Assembly: GCF_041381155.1 (NCBI RefSeq) | Contig: NC_091141.1 | Coordinates: 22,588,828-22,652,827, forward strand | Direction: 5' to 3' | DNA from: Argopecten irradians | Taxonomy: Eukaryota; Mollusca; Bivalvia; Pectinida; Pectinidae | Length of the DNA stretch: 64,000 nt | In this document: positions 60,001-64,000 of the stretch, piece by piece | Numbering within the stretch: the first letter of the stretch is position 1 | Layout: each line of letters opens with the position of its first letter | Translations under genes and position numbers: made by a program | Notes under the pieces: generated by a model | What the model saw: only the letters and a program-made list of their open reading frames with translations | Told to the model about the DNA's origin: nothing | The model's database searches: none

Positions 60001-61380
60001 GAGCCTGAGTGACCCTAGGGGCAGAGGAGAGGGGGACTCCAAAGAGGAAATTTTCTTAATTTAAGTTAAAATCCTCACTACTCCTCCTTCATCCTTGTTA
60101 ATGGATTTCATCCATATGTGGTGTGAATACATCATTGGGGATAGGACAATCATATTTTACTATAAATGAAATAGATCCTGACCACTATGGGCAGAGGGGC
60201 AGGGCTCCAAAAAAGGTTACAAATTTTCTTAATTTAAGCTAGTTCCTACTCCTCCCTTCATCCTTGATGGATTTCATTCATATTTGGTGTGATACATCAT
60301 TGGGGAGGGGACAATCATGTTTTATATAAATGAGCTGGTCCGACCCCTAGGGGCAGAGGGACGGGGGCCTATAAAAGGGGAAATTTTCTTAATTTAAGCT
60401 TTTAAAAATCCTACTAGTCCTTCATCCTTGGATGGATTTCACCATATTTGGTGTGAAACTTCATTGGGGAAGGGACCAATCGTATTTTATATAATATGAG
60501 TCTGAGTACCGACCCCTAGTGGCCTGAGGTGTGGGGCCCCAAAAGGGCAAATTTTCTTAATGTTAGCTGGCCCACTTCCTGTTTTCAGCATTTCGGTCTC
60601 CAATCATCAATGAAAAAATTGGTCTATAGGGGTTTAAATTAATGCCGACAACAACATGCAAAACATTTTCATTAAGACTTTGGTTTTCAAGATGGCGCTG
60701 GCCCAACTTTCCTGTTTTCAGGTTTCAGTCTCACGATCTCAAGGAAAAATTGGTCTATAGGGGTTTAATTGATTCTGAACGGGGAACTTTAGGTGAGGCC
60801 AATCATATTTTATAAAGGACCGAGCTAAGACCAATGGGGATGAGTATGGCGGATGTCCAAAATGGATGCTTTGCTGAAAATTTGGCTTTAAAATACGTAA
60901 AATAGGTTACAACCATATATGGATGAAGGGTCTACCAAGTTTGTTACAACGAATTACATTTACCTATCGTTCAGATATACTTACTTATTCAACTAAGGAG
61001 TCTCACGTGTATTGTTTATATTAATCGTTAACCAAATACATTTATACTGTGACTTTGGTTGTTTTGTGCATGTGGTCAGTGACCCGTTTAATTTGGGCTC
61101 TTGTATATGTAAGGTCCCCATAACCTCAGTTGTGGCATATTGATTTTCGGACTGATTGGTCAAAAAGATGGCTGACAGGTAGCCATCTTGGGTTTTTGAT
61201 ATATTGAAGTTTGTTTCTGTTATATATCTCAGAAAATACTCATGGGATCTTTCTCTAATTTCAACTGTATTAAATATGTAGTAAAAGTTTGAAAAGCAGA
61301 GAAAAGATCCCTCTTTCATTTGTCAGACATAGATCATTCTTTGGTGGGCGCCAAGATCCCTCTGGGATCTCTTGTTTTTT
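57100..61380 (+). mobile_element. 4.3-kb hairpin-ended element carrying a ~161-bp satellite
   Basis: The left edge is a 10-bp stem AGCCCACCAT-CATCAG-ATGGTGGGCT (57101-57126). The right edge has TGGTGGGCGCC followed by a hairpin AGATCCC-TCT-GGGATCT and CTTGTTTTTT (about 61340-61382). GCCCACCA/TGGTGGGC is thus inverted at both ends. Inside lie ~150-bp units with TTTCTCAGAAAGTACTGAAG, GGTTCCCCTAGG and GCCACCATCTTG (57130-57690), then the satellite, then a further unit at 60560-61270. No coding frame is seen. The structure resembles Helentron-associated (HINE) or 'pearl'-type bivalve elements, known for internal tandem repeats near 160 bp. This assignment is inference. Confidence 0.6.
57690..60560 (+). 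repeat. ~161-bp satellite, ~17 copies, indel-rich
   Basis: The unit carries AAAATCCTACTCCTCCTTCA, ATGGATTTCATCCATATTTG, GTGTGAAACATCATTGGGGA, TATATAAATGAGCCTGGTCC, then GACCCCTAGGGGC, GGGGCCCCAAAAGGGCAAA and TTTTCTTAATTTAAGC. Observed spacing is about 165-174 because most copies contain scattered extra bases. The 95-codon frame at 59755-60042 (minus) is a repeat shadow. Confidence 0.9.
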
Positions 61381-61765
61381 TAACATGTACACTGTACAAG
61401 TAGAAGCTGTCAGTAGAAGCCATGCTCTCAGTTAGTCCCATTGAATTCTCGGGGTCAAATGGAAATCAAGACATCATTGGTCATAACTTAACACTTTAAT
61501 TAGCCTTAGATAATCAACTGCAGTAGGTGAGGCATTGTTTTTACAATCATCAATAGTTTTTATTATATAAAAGACTACATAAAAACAGAGCGGTACCTCA
61601 ACATTCATAGATCGTCAGCCCCTCAAAATGGACACATTTTTTCCCGTAAAAATTCTTAAACCCTTCTATCAATGTAACTGTGCACCCCCAACTTCAGATT
61701 TTATTATTGCACAGAAAAAATGCGCATTTTACACAAGTTTTTACGAAAGTTAATGCTATTCTATA

Positions 61766-62802
61766 CAGTGGAACCTCTAGAAACCGAACCTTCTCAATAA
61801 ACCGATCACCTCTAGAAACCGAACATGGATGTCATGTACGGAATGAATTCCTCTTTATTAATAGTATATAAAACTTCCCAAAACCGATCCCTCCCAATTC
61901 CGAACACCAGACCGATTTTTTGAGATCGGAATAGTCAAATGTAACTAAAATACACTTCTGAAAACCGGCCTGACCTGAGCGACACGATAGGTTGCATTGA
62001 GGTCTGATCAAACCGACCGTGAAATAACACACGTACCTGTACAATAGTTGTTGCATGCCATGTCCTTGGACATGTATACAGATGTGAAGGCTACAGGTAC
62101 ACGGTACACCGTTACTTTTACCCGAGATGGTGGTGTAATTATTTTAATCATGCCTATTGTTTAGATATCTAACGAAGAAATTTTCCTTTATCTACCATGT
62201 GCACGCGGTTTGTTTGCTGTAGGAAAACAAGCAGAGCTAGTAATAAAGAGAAAGTTTTCATATTCAAATCACAACGTTTTTTTATTTACATATGTAGTGT
62301 TGTCGGATAACGTAAATTATCTGTATGAAGAAGCCGAAGCCATGTATTGTTTTACGAAAAATGACTATGTCATATAATGACCAGCATTGAACTGATCATC
62401 CGTGTAATTAGACCATATAATTTGATTCTTGACGTAACCGGAAGCGATCGGTCGTATGTAGGTTGCAGACGAGAATCCATCTCCCAAGAACATTCACGCA
62501 ACTAACTAACTAAATACAGTTTATAATGCGGTAACAAAGTCAAGTTTGCTGTAATCCATTCCTTTTAAACGTATGATTCTCTTTTGTGATAACATTCACA
62601 TTAACAATCAATATCGGTCGGTTTTAACGAACACTACGGCATACATGCGGTGCACTAATGGAAAAAAACGACTTCTGATCGATTAAATCCGGATAGTGAT
62701 TGATCGGTTTCGGTTCACTTCTCCAAACCAAACCCTCTCTAAACCCTAAACCGGCCTAAATTATATGCACCGACATGATCGGTTTCGTGGGAGGTTCCAC
62801 TG
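61766..62802. mobile_element. 1037-bp pogo/Tigger-like non-autonomous DNA transposon
   Basis: It starts CAGTGGAACCTCTAGAAACC and ends with the inverse, GGAGGTTCCACTG... in the order GTGGGAGGTTCCACTG. TA dinucleotides lie at 61764-61765 and 62803-62804, as expected for a TA target duplication. Near the left end CCTCTAGAAACCGAAC occurs twice, and GATCGGTTTCG-type motifs occur near the right. There is no transposase frame. The CAGTGGAACC terminus fits the pogo/Tigger branch of Tc1-mariner; the branch is inferred from termini only. Confidence 0.75.
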
Positions 62803-62852
62803 TACTATTATTAACCATCCTCTTTATTTTTTTGTGCTGATTTATAGTTTAA

Positions 62853-63188
62853 AGATGCTCCACCGCCGACAGAACATAAATGATACTCATCAATTGAACA
62901 CAATATGGTGTTTAATCATGTTTTTAATCTAACACAAAAATGATATGCAAAATATGTTTTTATTTTTGTTTTTGGTGCATGCACAATCAATTTTTTATTC
63001 CATAGTACCATCAGAATTTTTTTCAAGATGCCCAATTAATATTTGGGTTATTTTTTGTCTTAATCGCTCAAACTTTTCAATTGTGGTAGTGGTGTAAAGT
63101 AACTAACTTTTGTAACTGTGAAGAAAAATTCATTTAAATCGTACGGCTTCCTGTTTTGAAAGAGAAAAAATTATGCGGTGGAGCATCT
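62853..63188. mobile_element. TTAA-flanked MITE, copy 6
   Basis: 336 bp from AGATGCTCCACCGC to GCGGTGGAGCATCT, with TTAA at 62849-62852 and 63189-63192. It is more diverged inside than copies 4 and 5. Confidence 0.92.
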
Positions 63189-63705
63189 TTAACCATTATA
63201 GTACAAAATGTATACCCATATACTGTAGACTGCTTGCTCTCAAAAACATGTTTTAGCACAAAAACAATAAAATGTACTCACATTTTTGCACCTTAACCTC
63301 ATCACTGTTATTTGTAATTGCTGTATCCTGCTTTTGTTGTCATATGGTGATCGGTATTGTATTAGCAGTTTCTATGATCGCAATTTGCAAATTAAAGATT
63401 TTAGCTCTGATATGGGCACATATATATCCAGGTATCATATGTATATCATTGTTCTGAATTGTTATATTTTGGTTACGTAATTATATATTTAGCATGCTTG
63501 TTGTATTAACCATTGCACCAGTGTAAAGCTTAATCACTATAATTCTAGATCGTCAGCCCCTCAAAATGGACACATTTTTTCCCCGTAAAATTCTTAAACC
63601 CTTCTATCAATGTAACTTGTGCACCCCCAACTTCAGATTATATTATTGCACAGAAAAAATGCGCATTTTACACAAGTTTTTACGAAAGTTAATGCTATTC
63701 TACTA

Positions 63706-64000
63706 CAGTGGAACCTCTAGAAACCGAACCTTCTCAAAAACCGATCACCTCTAGAAACCGAACATGGATGTCATGTACGGAATGAATTCCTCTTTATTAA
63801 TAGTATATATAAAACTTCCCAAAACCGATCCCTCCCAATTCCGAACACCAGACCGATTTTGATGAGATCGGAATAGTCAAATGTAACTAAAATACACTTC
63901 TGAAAACCGGCCTGACCTGAGCGACACCGATAGGTTGCATTGAGGTCTGATCAACCGACCGTGAAATACACACGTACCTGTACCATAGTTGTTGCATGCC
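63706..64000. mobile_element. second pogo/Tigger-like element, left part only
   Basis: It starts CAGTGGAACCTCTAGAAACC after TA at 63704-63705 and follows the element at 61766 almost exactly until the window ends. Confidence 0.8.

Larger units (their letters stand above)
61608..64000. repeat. direct repeat with 1938-bp offset (second copy cut by window edge)
   Basis: The stretch from 61608 (TAGATCGTCAGCCCCTCAAA) onward is repeated nearly base for base from 63546 to the window end, about 455 bp. It includes about 158 bp of non-transposon flank plus the start of the pogo-like element. A recent segmental duplication, or a misassembly, is implied. Confidence 0.9.

Overview
The window is animal nuclear DNA, AT-rich and full of repeats. 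It is most likely from a mollusc, probably a bivalve. Three things point there: short intron-split genes, many hairpin or foldback mini-transposons, and a tRNA-derived SINE with the tail 'ACGTCCTTAAATGACC' that I recognise from molluscs. The species cannot be fixed from the sequence alone. I see no bacterial genes, no CRISPR array and no recognisable retrovirus-like or capsid-bearing element.

Two host genes are certain or nearly so, both on the minus strand. The first (11555-17796) is a complete six-coding-exon SIAH/seven-in-absentia E3 ubiquitin ligase of 286 residues. The second (31891-36750) is UQCRB, the subunit 7/14-kDa protein of mitochondrial complex III; three exons are visible and the first short exon was not found. 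A third, plausible two-exon gene on the plus strand (26506-28218) encodes a 155-residue protein that starts MGCIQSK, a classic myristoylation/palmitoylation N-terminus; I do not recognise its family. Two weak coding candidates (1-81 minus; 54779-54979 plus) are listed with low confidence. No gene-to-gene functional link is evident.

Layout: 0.1-9.8 kb is intergenic, with nested foldback transposons, one SINE and a 64-bp minisatellite. 11.5-18.8 kb is the SIAH gene, whose last two introns carry minisatellites made of splice-site-like units. 18.8-26.4 kb is intergenic, with a foldback element, a GA microsatellite and a TIR element holding a TG-rich array. 26.4-28.2 kb is the MGCIQSK gene. 28.6-31.4 kb holds satellite-bearing elements. 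31.7-36.8 kb is UQCRB. 37-43 kb is mostly unassigned. 43-53.3 kb is a threefold tandem segment whose copies alternate between near-identical and indel-rich blocks. 55.7-61.4 kb holds a 59-bp minisatellite and a large element with a ~161-bp satellite. 61.6-64 kb is a 1.94-kb direct repeat carrying a pogo/Tigger-like element.

The observation I rate highest is that the 5' splice site of SIAH intron 4 and that of the UQCRB intron have each been amplified in tandem into their own intron. In SIAH the unit is exactly 72 bp (24 codons) and open for the first two copies, so use of a copied donor would insert 24 or 48 residues in frame just before the substrate-binding domain. The 3' end of the same SIAH intron is a ~43-bp array whose units each contain a branch-point-like CTGAT, a pyrimidine-rich stretch and an AG. 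Much of the indel noise in 45.4-50.9 kb and 57.6-60.9 kb looks like unpolished long-read consensus and should be read with care.
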